In this document: positions 25,537-38,800 of the stretch, piece after piece
How the letters are laid out: every line of letters begins with the position of its first letter
Position numbering within the stretch: the stretch's first letter is position 1
DNA from: Henricia sp. BOLD:AAB3569
Taxonomy: Eukaryota; Echinodermata; Asteroidea; Spinulosida; Echinasteridae
Direction of reading: 5' to 3'
Assembly (NCBI GenBank): GCA_037783545.1
Contig: JBBELK010000553.1
Coordinates: 310,001-374,000, forward strand
DNA length: 64,000 bases
The notes under the pieces: model-generated
The model's input: the letters and a program-made list of their open reading frames with translations, nothing else
Told to the model about the DNA's origin: nothing
Databases searched by the model: none
Position numbers and translations under genes: made by a program

Positions 25537-27389
25537 TAGAAGTCAAGAAATTTTCCGACGAACTTCAAATTTTGCATGCTCCAAACATTCTATATTCCTC
25601 ACTTGTCCTGAAAAATTGACAGACTTTCGCCGGGAAATGGCCGAGAAATTTCAGAGTTTATGGAAAACTGGGCTCGGGCTTCCTGCCTGCTCTGCAGACC
25701 GTGGCTGTCCGTGTACTCCTGATCACTCGTGCGCATGCTCAGTCTTGTTTGGGACGGGAATTTGGTCAAAGTGTGGTCCAAACGTCGGCAAATTTGGAAG
25801 TCAATAAATTTTCCGACGAACTTCAAATTTTGCATGCTCCAAACAGTCTATATTTCGCACTTGTCCTGAAAAATTGACAAACTTTTGACGGGAAATGGCC
25901 GAGAAATTTCAGAGTTTAGGGGAAACTGGGCTCGGGCTTCCTGCCTGCTCTGCAGACCGTGGCTGTTCGTGTACTCCTGACTCGTGCGCATGCTCAGTCT
26001 TATTTGGGACGGGAATTTGGTTAAAGTGTGGTCCAAACGTCGGCAAATTTTAGAAGTCAAGAAATTTTCCAACGAACTTCAAATTGTGCATGCTCCAAAC
26101 AGTCTATATTCCGCACTTGTCCTGAAAAATTGACAGACTTTCACCGGGAAATGGCCGAGAAATTTCAGAGTTTAGGGGAAACTGGGCTCGGGCTTCCTGC
26201 CTGCTCTGCAAACCGTGGATGTACGTGTACTCATGACTCGTGCGCATGCTCAGTCTTGTTTGGGACGGGAATTTGGTCAAAGTGTGGTCCAAACGTCGAC
26301 AAATTTGAAAGTCAAGAAATTTTCCGACGAACTTCAAATTTTGCATGCTCCAAACAGTCTATATTCCGCACTTGTCCTGAAAAATTGACAGACTTTCGCC
26401 CGGAAATGGCCGAGAAATTTCAGAGTTTAGGGAAAACTGGGCTCGGCCTTCCTGCCTGCTCTGCAGACCGTGGCTGTCCGTGTACTCCTGATCACTCGTG
26501 CCCATGCTCAGTCTTGTTTGGGACGGGAATTTGGTCAAAGTGTGGTCCAAACGTTGGCAAATTTTGAAGTCAAGAAATTTTCCGACGAACTTCAAATTTT
26601 GCATGCTCCAAACAGTCTATATTCCGCACTTGTCCTCAAAATTGACAGACTTTCGCCGGGAAATGGCCGAGAAATTTCCGAGTTTAGGGAAAACCGGGCT
26701 CGGGCTTCCCTGCCTGCTCTGCAGACCGTGGCTGTCCGTGTACTCCTGATCACTCGTGCGCATGCTCAGTCTTATTTGGGACGGGAATTTGGTTAAAGTG
26801 TGGTCCAAACGTCGGCAAATTTTAGAAGTCAAGACATTTTCCGACGAACTTCAAATTTTGCATGCTCCAAACAGTCTATATTCCGCACTTGTCCTGAAAA
26901 ATTGACAGACTTTCGCCGGGAAATGGCCGAGAAATGTCAGAGTTTATGGAAAACTGGGCTCGGGCTTCCTGCCTGCTCTGCAGACCGTGGCTGTTCGTGT
27001 ACTCCTGACTCGTGCGCATGCTCAGTCTTATTTGGGACGGGAATTTTGTTAAAGTGTGGTCCAAACGTCGGCAAATTTTAGAAGTCAAGAAATTTTCCGA
27101 CGAACTTCAAATTTTGCATGCTCCAAACAGTCTATATTCCGCACTTGTCCTAAAAAATTGACAGACTTTCGCCGGGAAATGGCCGAGAAATTTCAGAGTT
27201 TAGGGAAAACTGGGCTCGGGCTTCCTGCCTGCTCTGCAGACTGCGGCTGTCCGTGTACTCCTGATCACTCGTGCGCATGCTCAGTCTTGTTTGGGACGGG
27301 AATTTGGTCAAAGTGTGGTCCAAACGTCGGCAAATTTGGAAGTCAAGAAATTTTCCGATGAACTTCAAATTGTGCATGCTCCAAACAGT
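25537..27389 (+). repeat. Diverged island 3a inside U copy 1
   Basis: This group of monomers carries the GGTTAAAG/TTTTAGAAG lineage (near 25,536, 26,048, 26,820 and 27,077), CTGCAAACC (no PstI site) near 26,208, a 1-bp loss in CCTCAAAATTGAC near 26,636, and an extra C in GGCTTCCCTGCC near 26,706. The closest relatives are block 1, block 2 and its own duplicate at 41.25 kb. Confidence 0.83.
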
Positions 27390-28936
27390 CTATATTCCGC
27401 ACTTGTCCTGAAAAATTGACAGACTTTCGCCGGGAAATGGCCGAGAAATTTCAGAGTTTAGGGAAAACTGGGCTCGGGCTTCCTGCCTGCTCTGCAGACT
27501 GCGGCTGTCCGTGTACTCCTGATCACTCGTGCGCATGCTCAGTCTTGTTTGGGACGGGAATTTGGTCAAAGTGTGGTCCAAAGGTCGGCAAATTTGGAAG
27601 TCAAGAAATTTTCCGACGAACTTCAAATTTTGCATGCTCCAAACAGTCTATATTCCGCACTTGTCCTGAAAAATTGACAGACTTTCGCCGGGAAATGGCC
27701 GAGAAATTTCAGAGTTTAGGGAAAACTAGGCTCGGGCTTCCTGCCTGCTCTGCAGACTGTGGCTGTCCGTGTACTCCTGATCACTTGTGCGCATGCTCAG
27801 TCTTGTTTGGGACGGGAATTTGGTCAAAGTGTGGTCCAAACGTCGGCAAATTTGGAAGTCAAGAAATTTTCCGACGAACTTCAAATTGTGCATGCTCCAA
27901 ACAGTCTATATTCCGCACTTGTCCTGAAAAATTGACAGACTTTCGCCGGGAAATGGCCGAGAAATTTCAGAGTTTAGGGAAAACTAGGCTCGGGCTTCCT
28001 GCCTGCTCTGCAGACTGTGGCTGTCCGTGTACTCCTGATCACTTGTGCGCATGCTCAGTCTTGTTTGGGACGGGAATTTGGTCAAAGTGTGGTCCAAACG
28101 TCGGCAAATTTGGAAGTCAAGAAATTTTCCGACGAACTTCAAATTGTGCATGCTCCAAACAGTCTATATTCCGCACTTGTCCTGAAAAATTGACAGACTT
28201 TCGCCGGGAAATGGCCGAGAAATTTCAGAGTTTAGGGAAAACTGGGCTCGGGCTTCCTGCCTGCTCTGCAGACCGTGGCTGTCCGTGTACTCCTGATCAC
28301 TCGTGCGCATGCTCAGTCTTGTTTGGGACGGGAATTTGGTCAAAGTGTGGTCCAAACGTCGGCAAATTTGGAAGTCAAGAAATTTTCCGACGAACTTCAA
28401 ATTTTGAATGCTCCAAACAGTCTATATTCCGCACTTGTCCTGAAAAATTGACAGACTTTCGCCGGGAAATGGCCGAGAAATTTCAGAGTTTAGGGAAAAC
28501 TGGGCTCGGGCTTCCTGCCTGCTCTGCAGACTGCGGCTGTCCGTGTACTCCTGATCACTCGTGCGCATGCTCAGTCTTGTTTGGGACGGGAATTTGGTCA
28601 AAGTGTGGTCCAAACGTCGGCAAATTTGGAAGTCAAGAAATTTTCCGACGAACTTCAAATTGTGCATGCTCCAAACAGTCTATATTCCGCACTTGTCCTG
28701 AAAAATTGACAGACTTTCGCCGGGAAATGGCCGAGAAATTTCAGAGTTTAGGGAAAACTAGGCTCGGGCTTCCTGCCTGCTCTGCAGACTGTGGCTGTCC
28801 GTGTACTCCTGATCACTCGTGCGCATGCTCAGTCTTGTTTGGGACGGGAATTGGTCAAAGTGTGGTCCAAACGTTGGCAAATTTGGAAATCAAGAAATTT
28901 TCCGACGAACTTCAAATTGTGCATGCTCCAAACAGT

Positions 28937-31900
28937 CTATATTCCGCACTTGTCCTGAAAAATTGACAGACTTTCGCCGGGAAATGGCCGACAAATTTCA
29001 GAGTTTAGGGAAAACTGGGCTCGGGCTTCCTGCCTGCTCTGCAGACCGTGGCTGTCCGTGTACTCCTGATCACTCGTGCGCATGCTCAGTCTTGTTTGGG
29101 ACGGGAATTTGGTCAAAGTGTGGTCCAAACGTCGGCAAATTTGGAAGTCAAGAAATTTTCCGACGAACTTCAAATTTTGCGTGCTCCAAACAGTCTATAT
29201 TCCGCACTTGTCCTGAAAAATTGACAGACTTTCGCCGGGAAATGGCCGAGAAATTTCAGAGTTTAGGGAAAACTGGGCTCGGGCTTCCCGCCTGCTCTGC
29301 AGACCGTGGCTGTCCGTGTACTCCTGATCACTCGTGCGCATGCTCAGTCTTGTTTGGGACGGGAATTTGGTCAAAGTGTGGTCCAAACGTTGGCAAATTT
29401 GGAAATCAAGAAATTTTCCGACGAACTTCAAATTGTGCATGCTCCAAACAGTCTATATTCCGCACTTGTCCTGAAAAATTGACAGACTTTCGCCGGGAAA
29501 TGGCCGAGAAATTTCAGAGTTTAGGGAAAACTGGGCTCGGGCTTCCTGCCTGCTCTGCAGACCGTGGCTGTCCGTGTACTCCTCATCACTCGTGCGCATG
29601 CTCAGTCTTGTTTGGGACGGGAATTTGGTCAAAGTGTGGTCCAAACGTCGGCAAATTTGGAAGTCAAGAAATTTTCCGACGAACTTCAAATTTTGCATGC
29701 TCCAAACAGTCTATATTCCGCACTTGTCCTGAAAAATTGACAGACTTTCGCCGGGAAATGGCCGAGAAATTTCAGAGTTTAGGGAAAACTGGGCTCGGGC
29801 TTCCTGCCTGCTCTGCAGACCGTGGCTGTCCGTGTACTCCTGATCACTCGTGCGCATGCTCAGTCTTGTTTGAGACGGGAATTTGGTCAAAGTGTGGTCC
29901 AAAGGTCGGCAAATTTGGAAGTCAAGAAATTTTCCGACGAACTTCAAATTTTGCATGCTCCAAACAGTCTATATTCCGCACTTGTCCTGAAAAATTGACA
30001 GACTTTCGCCGGGAAATGGCCGAGAAATTTCAGAGTTTAGGGAAAACTAGGCTCGGGCTTCCTGCCTGCTCTGCAGACTGTGGCTGTCCGTGTACTCCTG
30101 ATCACTCGTGCGCATGCTCAGTCTTGTTTGGGACGGGAATTGGTCAAAGTGTGGTCCAAACGTTGGCAAATTTGGAAATCAAGAAATTTTCCGACGAACT
30201 TCAAATTGTGCATGCTCCAAACAGTCTATATTCCGCACTTGTCCTGAAAAATTGACAGACTTTCGCCGGGAAATGGCCGACAAATTTCAGAGTTTAGGGA
30301 AAACTGGGCTCGGGCTTCCTGCCTGCTCTGCAGACCGTGGCTGTCCGTGTACTCCTGATCACTCGTGCGCATGCTCAGTCTTGTTTGGGACGGGAATTTG
30401 GTCAAAGTGTGGTCCAAACGTCGGCAAATTTGGAAGTCAAGAAATTTTCCGACGAACTTCAAATTTTGCATGCTCCAAACAGTCTATATTCCGCACTTGT
30501 CCTGAAAAATTGACAGACTTTCGCCGGGAAATGGCCGAGAAATTTCAGAGTTTAGGGAAAACTGGGCTCGGGCTTCCCGCCTGCTCTGCAGACCGTGGCT
30601 GTCCGTGTACTCCTGATCACTCGTGCGCATGCTCAGTCTTGTTTGGGACGGGAATTTGGTCAAAGTGTGGTCCAAACGTTGGCAAATTTGGAAATCAAGA
30701 AATTTTCCGACGAACTTCAAATTGTGCATGCTCCAAACAGTCTATATTCCGCACTTGTCCTGAAAAATTGACAGACTTTCGCCGGGAAATGGCCGAGAAA
30801 TTTCAGAGTTTAGGGAAAACTGGGCTCGGGCTTCCTGCCTGCTCTGCAGACCGTGGCTGTCCGTGTACTCCTCATCACTCGTGCGCATGCTCAGTCTTGT
30901 TTGGGACGGGAATTTGGTCAAAGTGTGGTCCAAACGTCGGCAAATTTGGAAGTCAAGAAATTTTCCGACGAACTTCAAATTTTGCATGCTCCAAACAGTC
31001 TATATTCCGCACTTGTCCTGAAAAATTGACAGACTTTCGCCGGGAAATGGCCGAGAAATTTCAGAGTTTAGGGAAAACTGGGCTCGGGCTTCCCGCCTGC
31101 TCTGCAGACCGTGGCTGTCCGTGTACTCCTGATCACTCGTGCGCATGCTCAGTCTTATTTATGACGAGAATTTGGTCAAAGTGTGGTCCAAACGTTGGCA
31201 AATTTGGAAATCAAGAAATTTTCCGACGAACTTCAAATTGTGCATGCTCCAAACAGTCTATATTCCGCACTTGTCCTGAAAAATTGACAGACTTTCGCCG
31301 GGAAATGGCCGAGAAATTTCAGAGTTTAGGGAAAACTGGGCTCGGGCTTCCTGCCTGCTCTGCAGACCGTGGCTGTCCGTGTACTCCTCATCACTCGTGC
31401 GCATGCTCAGTCTTGTTTGGGACGGGAATTTGGTCAAAGTGTGGTCCAAACGTCGGCAAATTTGGAAGTCAAGAAATTTTCCGACGAACTTCAAATTTTG
31501 CATGCTCCAAACAGTCTATATTCCGCACTTGTCCTGAAAAATTGACAGACTTTCGCCGGGAAATGGCCGAGAAATTTCAGAGTTTAGGGAAAACTGGGCT
31601 CGGGCTTCCTGCCTGCTCTGCAGACCGTGGCTGTCCGTGTACTCCTGATCACTCGTGCGCATGCTCAGTCTTGTTTGGGACGGGAATTTGGTCAAAGTGT
31701 GGTCCAAAGGTCGGCAAATTTGGAAGTCAAGAAATTTTCCGACGAACTTCAAATTTTGCATGCTCCAAACAGTCTATATTCCGCACTTGTCCTGAAAAAT
31801 TGACAGACTTTCGCCGGGAAATGGCCGAGAAATTTCAGAGTTTAGGGAAAACTAGGCTCGGGCTTCCTGCCTGCTCTGCAGACTGTGGCTGTCCGTGTAC

Positions 31901-34092
31901 TCCTGATCACTCGTGCGCATGCTCAGTCTTGTTTGGGACGGGAATTGGTCAAAGTGTGGTCCAAACGTTGGCAAATTTGGAAATCAAGAAATTTTCCGAC
32001 GAACTTCAAATTGTGCATGCTCCAAACAGTCTATATTCCGCACTTGTCCTGAAAAATTGACAGACTTTCGCCGGGAAATGGCCGACAAATTTCAGAGTTT
32101 AGGGAAAACTGGGCTCGGGCTTCCTGCCTGCTCTGCAGACCGTGGCTGTCCGTGTACTCCTGATCACTCGTGCGCATGCTCAGTCTTGTTTGGGACGGGA
32201 ATTTGGTCAAAGTGTGGTCCAAACGTTGGCAAATTTGGAAATCAAGAAATTTTCCGACGAACTTCAAATTGTGCATGCTTCAAACAGTCTATATTCCGCA
32301 CTTGTCCTGAAAAATTGACAGACTTTCGCCGGGAAATGGCCGAGAAATTTCAGAGTTTAGGGAAAACTGGGCTCGGGCTTCCTGCCTGCTCTGCAGACCG
32401 TGGCTGTCCGTGTACTCCTCATCACTCGTGCGCATGCTCAGTCTTGTTTGGGACGGGAATTTGGTCAAAGTGTGGTCCAAACGTCGGCAAATTTGGAAGT
32501 CAAGAAATTTTCCGACGAACTTCAAATTTTGCATGCTCCAAACAGTCTATATTCCGCACTTGTCCTGAAAAATTGACAGACTTTCGCCGGGAAATGGCCG
32601 AGAAATTTCAGAGTTTAGGGAAAACTGGGCTCGGGCTTCCTGCCTGCTCTGCAGACCGTGGCTGTCCGTGTACTCCTGATCACTCGTGCGCATGCTCAGT
32701 CTTGTTTGGGACGGGAATTTGGTCAAAGTGTGGTCCAAAGGTCGGCAAATTTGGAAGTCAAGAAATTTTCCGACGAACTTCAAATTTTGCATGCTCCAAA
32801 CAGTCTATATTCCGCACTTGTCCTGAAAAATTGACAGACTTTCGCCGGGAAATGGCCGAGAAATTTCAGAGTTTAGGGAAAACTAGGCTCGGGCTTCCTG
32901 CCTGCTCTGCAGACTGTGGCTGTCCGTGTACTCCTGATCACTCGTGCGCATGCTCAGTCTTGTTTGGGACGGGAATTGGTCAAAGTGTGGTCCAAACGTT
33001 GGCAAATTTGGAAATCAAGAAATTTTCCGACGAACTTCAAATTGTGCATGCTCCAAACAGTCTATATTCCGCACTTGTCCTGAAAAATTGACAGACTTTC
33101 GCCGGGAAATGGCCGACAAATTTCAGAGTTTAGGGAAAACTGGGCTCGGGCTTCCTGCCTGCTCTGCAGACCGTGGCTGTCCGTGTACTCCTGATCACTC
33201 GTGCGCATGCTCAGTCTTGTTTGGGACGGGAATTTGGTCAAAGTGTGGTCCAAACGTCAGCAAATTTGGAAGTCAAGAAATTTTCCGACGAACTTCAAAT
33301 TTTGCATGCTCCAAACAGTCTATATTCCGCACTTGTCCTGAAAAATTGACAGACTTTCGCCGGGAAATGGCCGAGAAATTTCAGAGTTTAGGGAAAACTG
33401 GGTTCGGGCTTCCTGCCTGCTCTGCAGACCGTGGCTGTCCGTGTACTCCTCATCACTCGTGCGCATGCTCAGTCTTGTTTGGGACGGGAATTTGGTCAAA
33501 GTGTGGTCCAAACGTCGGCAAATTTGGAAGTCAAGAAATTTTCCGACGAACTTCAAATTTTGCATGCTCCAAACAGTCTATATTCCGCACTTGTCCTGAA
33601 AAATTGACAGACTTTCGCCGGGAAATGGCCGAGAAATTTCAGAGTTTAGGGAAAACTGGGCTCGGGCTTCCTGCCTGCTCTGCAGACCGTGGCTGTCCGT
33701 GTACTCCTGATCACTCGTGCGCATGCTCAGTCTTGTTTGGGACGGGAATTTGGTCAAAGTGTGGTCCAAAGGTCGGCAAATTTGGAAGTCAAGAAATTTT
33801 CCGACGAACTTCAAATTTTGCATGCTCCAAACAGTCTATATTCCGCACTTGTCCTGAAAAATTGACAGACTTTCGCCGGGAAATGGCCGAGAAATTTCAG
33901 AGTTTAGGGAAAACTAGGCTCGGGCTTCCTGCCTGCTCTGCAGACTGTGGCTGTCCGTGTACTCCTGATCACTCGTGCGCATGCTCAGTCTTGTTTGGGA
34001 CGGGAATTGGTCAAAGTGTGGTCCAAACGTTGGCAAATTTGGAAATCAAGAAATTTTCCGACGAACTTCAAATTGTGCATGCTCCAAACAGT
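28937..34092 (+). repeat. HOR series of 5-, 7-, 4- and 4-monomer units, copy 1
   Basis: Each unit ends with a monomer that has AAAACTAGGCTC, GACTGTGG and a 1-bp loss (GGGAATTGGTC instead of GGGAATTTGGTC), linked to AACGTTGGC and GGAAATC. Anchors that follow these monomers are at 28,937, 30,226, 32,031, 33,062 and 34,093, so the periods are 1,289, 1,805, 1,031 and 1,031 bp. Units contain CCTCATCAC monomers, absent further left. Confidence 0.88.
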
Positions 34093-35859
34093 CTATATTC
34101 CGCACTTGTCCTGAAAAAATTGACAGACTTTCGCCGGGAAATGGCCGACAAATTTCAGAGTTTAGGGAAAACTGGGCTCGGGCTTCCTGCCTGCTCTGCA
34201 GACCGTGGCTGTCCGTGTACTCCTGATCACTCGTGCGCATGCTCAGTCTTGTTTGGGACGGGAATTTGGTCAAAGTGTGGTCCAAACGTCAGCAAATTTG
34301 GAAGTCAAGAAATTTTCCGACGAACTTCAAATTTTGCATGCTCCAAACAGTCTATATTCCGCACTTGTCCTGAAAAATTGACAGACTTTCGCCGGGAAAT
34401 GGCCGAGAAATTTCAGAGTTTAGGGAAAACTGGGTTCGGGCTTCCTGCCTGCTCTGCAGACCGTGGCTGTCCGTGTACTCCTCATCACTCGTGCGCATGC
34501 TCAGTCTTGTTTGGGACGGGAATTTGGTCAAAGTGTGGTCCAAACGTCGGCAAATTTGGAAGTCAAGAAATTTTCCGACGAACTTCAAATTTTGCATGCT
34601 CCAAACAGTCTATATTCCGCACTTGTCCTGAAAAATTGACAGACTTTCGCCGGGAAATGGCCGAGAAATTTCAGAGTTTAGGGAAAACTGGGCTCGGGCT
34701 TCCCGCCTGCTCTGCAGACCGTGGCTGTCCGTGTACTCCTGATCATTCGTGCGCATGCTCAGTCTTGTTTGGGACGGGAATTTGGTCAAAGTGTGGTCCA
34801 AACGTTGGCAAATTTGGAAATCAAGAAATTTTCCGACGAACTTCAAATTGTGCATGCTCCAAACAGTCTATATTCCGCACTTGTCCTGAAAAATTGACAG
34901 ACTTTCGCCGGGAAATGGCCGAGAAATTTCAGAGTTTAGGGAAAACTGGGCTCGGGCTTCCTGCCTGCTCTGCAGACCGTGGCTGTCCGTGTACTCCTCA
35001 TCACTCGTGCGCATGCTCAGTCTTGTTTGGGACGGGAATTTGGTCAAAGTGTGGTCCAAACGTCGGCAAATTTGGAAGTCAAGAAATTTTCCGACGAACT
35101 TCAAATTTTGCATGCTCCAAACAGTCTATATTCCGCACTTGTCCTGAAAAATTGAGAGACTTTCGCCGGGAAATGGCCGAGAAATTTCAGAGTTTAGGGA
35201 AAACTAGGCTCGGGCTTCCTGCCTGCTCTGCAGACTGTGGCTGTCCGTGTACTCCTGATCACTCGTGCGCATGCTCAGTCTTGTTTGGGACGGGAATTTG
35301 GTCAAAGTGTGGTCCAAACGTCGGCAAATTTGGAAGTCAAGAAATTTTCCGACGAACTTCAAATTGTGCATGCTCCAAACAGTCTATATTCCGCACTTGT
35401 CCTGAAAAATTGACAGACTTTCGCCGGGAAATGGCCGAGAAATTTCAGAGTTTAGGGAAAACTGGGCTCGGGCTTCCTGCCTGCTCTGCAGACCGTGGCT
35501 GTCCGTGTACTCCTGATCACTCGTGCGCATGCTCAGTCTTGTTTGGGACGGGAATTTGGTCAAAGTGTGGTCCAAACGTAGGCAAATTTGGAAGTCAAGA
35601 AATTTTCCGACGAACTTCAAATTGTGCATGCTCCAAACAGTCTATATTCCGCACTTGTCCTGAAAAATTGACAGACTTTCGACGGGAAATGGCCGAGAAA
35701 TTTCAGAGTTTAGGGAAAACTGGGCTCGGGCTTCCTGCCTGCTCTGCAGACCGTGGCTGTCCGTGTACTCCTGATCACTCGTGCGCATGCTCAGTCTTGT
35801 TTGGTACGGGAATTTGGTCAAAGTGTGGTCCAAACGTCGGCAAATTTGGAAGTCAATAA
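32944..35859 (+). other. Repeat-derived open frame (971 codons), not called as a gene
   Basis: The frame begins in a GGGAATTGGTC deletion monomer. It loses phase at the next such deletion (about 34,006) and regains it at the A6 insertion (about 34,117), so a net-zero pair of indels keeps it open. It ends at the TAA of GTCAATAAATTT (near 35,856). Similar by-products run at 30,108-32,060, 36,439-38,952, 46,341-48,293, 57,959-60,601 and 60,668-62,149. Confidence 0.82.
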
Positions 35860-38800
35860 ATTTTCCGACGAACTTCAAATTTTGCATGCTCCAAACAGTC
35901 TATATTCCGCACTTGTCCTGAAAAATTGACAGACATTCGCCGGGAAATGGCCGAGAAATTTCAGAGTTTAGGGAAAACTGGGCTCGGGCTTCCTGCCTGC
36001 TCTGCAGACCGTGGCTGTCCGTGTACTCCTGATCACTCGTGCGCATGCTCAGTCTTGTTTGGGACGGGAATTTGGTCAAAGTGTGGTCCAAACGTCGGCA
36101 AATTTGGAAGTCAAGAAATTTTCCGACGAACTTCAAATTTTGCATGCTCCAAACAGTCTATATTCCGCACTTGTCCTGAAAAATTGACAGACTTTCGCCG
36201 GGAAATGGCCGAGAAATTTCAGAGTTTAAGGAAAACTGGGCTCGGGCTTCCTGCCTGCTCTGCAGACCGTGGCTGTTCGTGTAATCCTGACTCGTGGGCA
36301 TGCTAAGTCTTATTTGGGACGGGAATTTGGTCAAAGTGTGGTCCAAACGTCGGAAAATTTGGAAATCAAGACATTTTCCGACGAACTTCAAATTGTGCAT
36401 GCCCCAAACAGTCTATATTCCGCACTTGTCCTGAAAAATTGACAGACTTTCGCCGGGAAATGGCCGAGAAATTTCAGAGTTTAGGGAAAACTGGGCTCGG
36501 GCTTCCTGCCTGCTCTGCAGACTGTGGCTGTCCGTGTACTCCTGATCACTCGTGCGCATGCTCAGTCTTGTTTGGGACGGGAATTTGGTCAAAGTGTGGT
36601 CCAAACGTAGGCAAATTTGGAAGTCAAGAAATTTTCCGACGAACTTCAAATTGTGCATGCTCCAAACAGTCTATATTCCGCACTTGTCCTGAAAAATTGA
36701 CAGACTTTCGCCGGGAAATGGCCGAGAAATTTCAGAGTTTAGGGAAAACTGGGCTCGGGCTTCCTGCCTGCTCTGCAGACCGTGGCTGTCCGTGTACTCC
36801 TGATCACTCGTGCGCATGCTCAGTCTTGTTTGGGACGGGAATTTGGTCAAAGTGTGGTCCAAACGTCGGCAAATTTGGAAGTCAAGAAATTTTCCGACGA
36901 ACTTCAAATTTTGCATGCTCCAAACAGTCTATATTCCGCACTTGTCCTGAAAAATTGACAGACTTTCGCCGGGAAATGGCCGAGAAATTTCAGAGTTTAG
37001 GGAAAACTAGGCTCGGGCTTCCTGCCTGCTCTGCAGACTGTGGCTGTCCGTGTACTCCTGATCACTCGTGCGCATGCTCAGTCTTGTTTGGGACGGGAAT
37101 TGGTCAAAGTGTGGTCCAAACGTTGGCAAATTTGGAAATCAAGAAATTTTCCGACGAACTTCAAATTGTGCATGCTCCAAACAGTCTATATTCCGCACTT
37201 GTCCTGAAAAAATTGACAGACTTTCGCCGGGAAATGGCCGACAAATTTCAGAGTTTAGGGAAAACTGGGCTCGGGCTTCCTGCCTGCTCTGCAGACCGTG
37301 GCTGTCCGTGTACTCCTGATCACTCGTGCGCATGCTCAGTCTTGTTTGGGACGGGAATTTGGTCAAAGTGTGGTCCAAACGTCAGCAAATTTGGAAGTCA
37401 AGAAATTTTCCGACGAACTTCAAATTTTGCATGCTCCAAACAGTCTATATTCCGCACTTGTCCTGAAAAATTGACAGACTTTCGCCGGGAAATGGCCGAG
37501 AAATTTCAGAGTTTAGGGAAAACTGGGTTCGGGCTTCCTGCCTGCTCTGCAGACCGTGGCTGTCCGTGTACTCCTCATCACTCGTGCGCATGCTCAGTCT
37601 TGTTTGGGACGGGAATTTGGTCAAAGTGTGGTCCAAACGTCGGCAAATTTGGAAGTCAAGAAATTTTCCGACGAACTTCAAATTTTGCATGCTCCAAACA
37701 GTCTATATTCCGCACTTGTCCTGAAAAATTGACAGACTTTCGCCGGGAAATGGCCGAGAAATTTCAGAGTTTAGGGAAAACTGGGCTCGGGCTTCCCGCC
37801 TGCTCTGCAGACCGTGGCTGTCCGTGTACTCCTGATCATTCGTGCGCATGCTCAGTCTTGTTTGGGACGGGAATTTGGTCAAAGTGTGGTCCAAACGTTG
37901 GCAAATTTGGAAATCAAGAAATTTTCCGACGAACTTCAAATTGTGCATGCTCCAAACAGTCTATATTCCGCACTTGTCCTGAAAAATTGACAGACTTTCG
38001 CCGGGAAATGGCCGAGAAATTTCAGAGTTTAGGGAAAACTGGGCTCGGGCTTCCTGCCTGCTCTGCAGACCGTGGCTGTCCGTGTACTCCTCATCACTCG
38101 TGCGCATGCTCAGTCTTGTTTGGGACGGGAATTTGGTCAAAGTGTGGTCCAAACGTCGGCAAATTTGGAAGTCAAGAAATTTTCCGACGAACTTCAAATT
38201 TTGCATGCTCCAAACAGTCTATATTCCGCACTTGTCCTGAAAAATTGAGAGACTTTCGCCGGGAAATGGCCGAGAAATTTCAGAGTTTAGGGAAAACTAG
38301 GCTCGGGCTTCCTGCCTGCTCTGCAGACTGTGGCTGTCCGTGTACTCCTGATCACTCGTGCGCATGCTCAGTCTTGTTTGGGACGGGAATTTGGTCAAAG
38401 TGTGGTCCAAACGTCGGCAAATTTGGAAGTCAAGAAATTTTCCGACGAACTTCAAATTGTGCATGCTCCAAACAGTCTATATTCCGCACTTGTCCTGAAA
38501 AATTGACAGACTTTCGCCGGGAAATGGCCGAGAAATTTCAGAGTTTAGGGAAAACTGGGCTCGGGCTTCCTGCCTGCTCTGCAGACCGTGGCTGTCCGTG
38601 TACTCCTGATCACTCGTGCGCATGCTCAGTCTTGTTTGGGACGGGAATTTGGTCAAAGTGTGGTCCAAACGTAGGCAAATTTGGAAGTCAAGAAATTTTC
38701 CGACGAACTTCAAATTGTGCATGCTCCAAACAGTCTATATTCCGCACTTGTCCTGAAAAATTGACAGACTTTCGACGGGAAATGGCCGAGAAATTTCAGA

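Larger units (their letters stand above)
22870..35493 (+). repeat. Segment U, copy 1 (49 monomers, 12,624-bp period)
   Basis: This segment reappears beginning at 35,494 (offset 12,624) and, further on, at offset 15,717 and above. Shared rare markers in order: AACGTAGGC, TTGGTACGG with GTCAATAAATTT, GACAGACATTCGCC, TGTAATCC with GGGCATGCTAAG, the TTTTAGAAG island, and the GGGAATTGGTC series. Against copy 2 I see only a few substitutions, for example 24,774 T against 40,491 G and a GTGGATGTAC/GTGGCTGTAC change near 26,219, plus two missing monomers. Confidence 0.88.
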
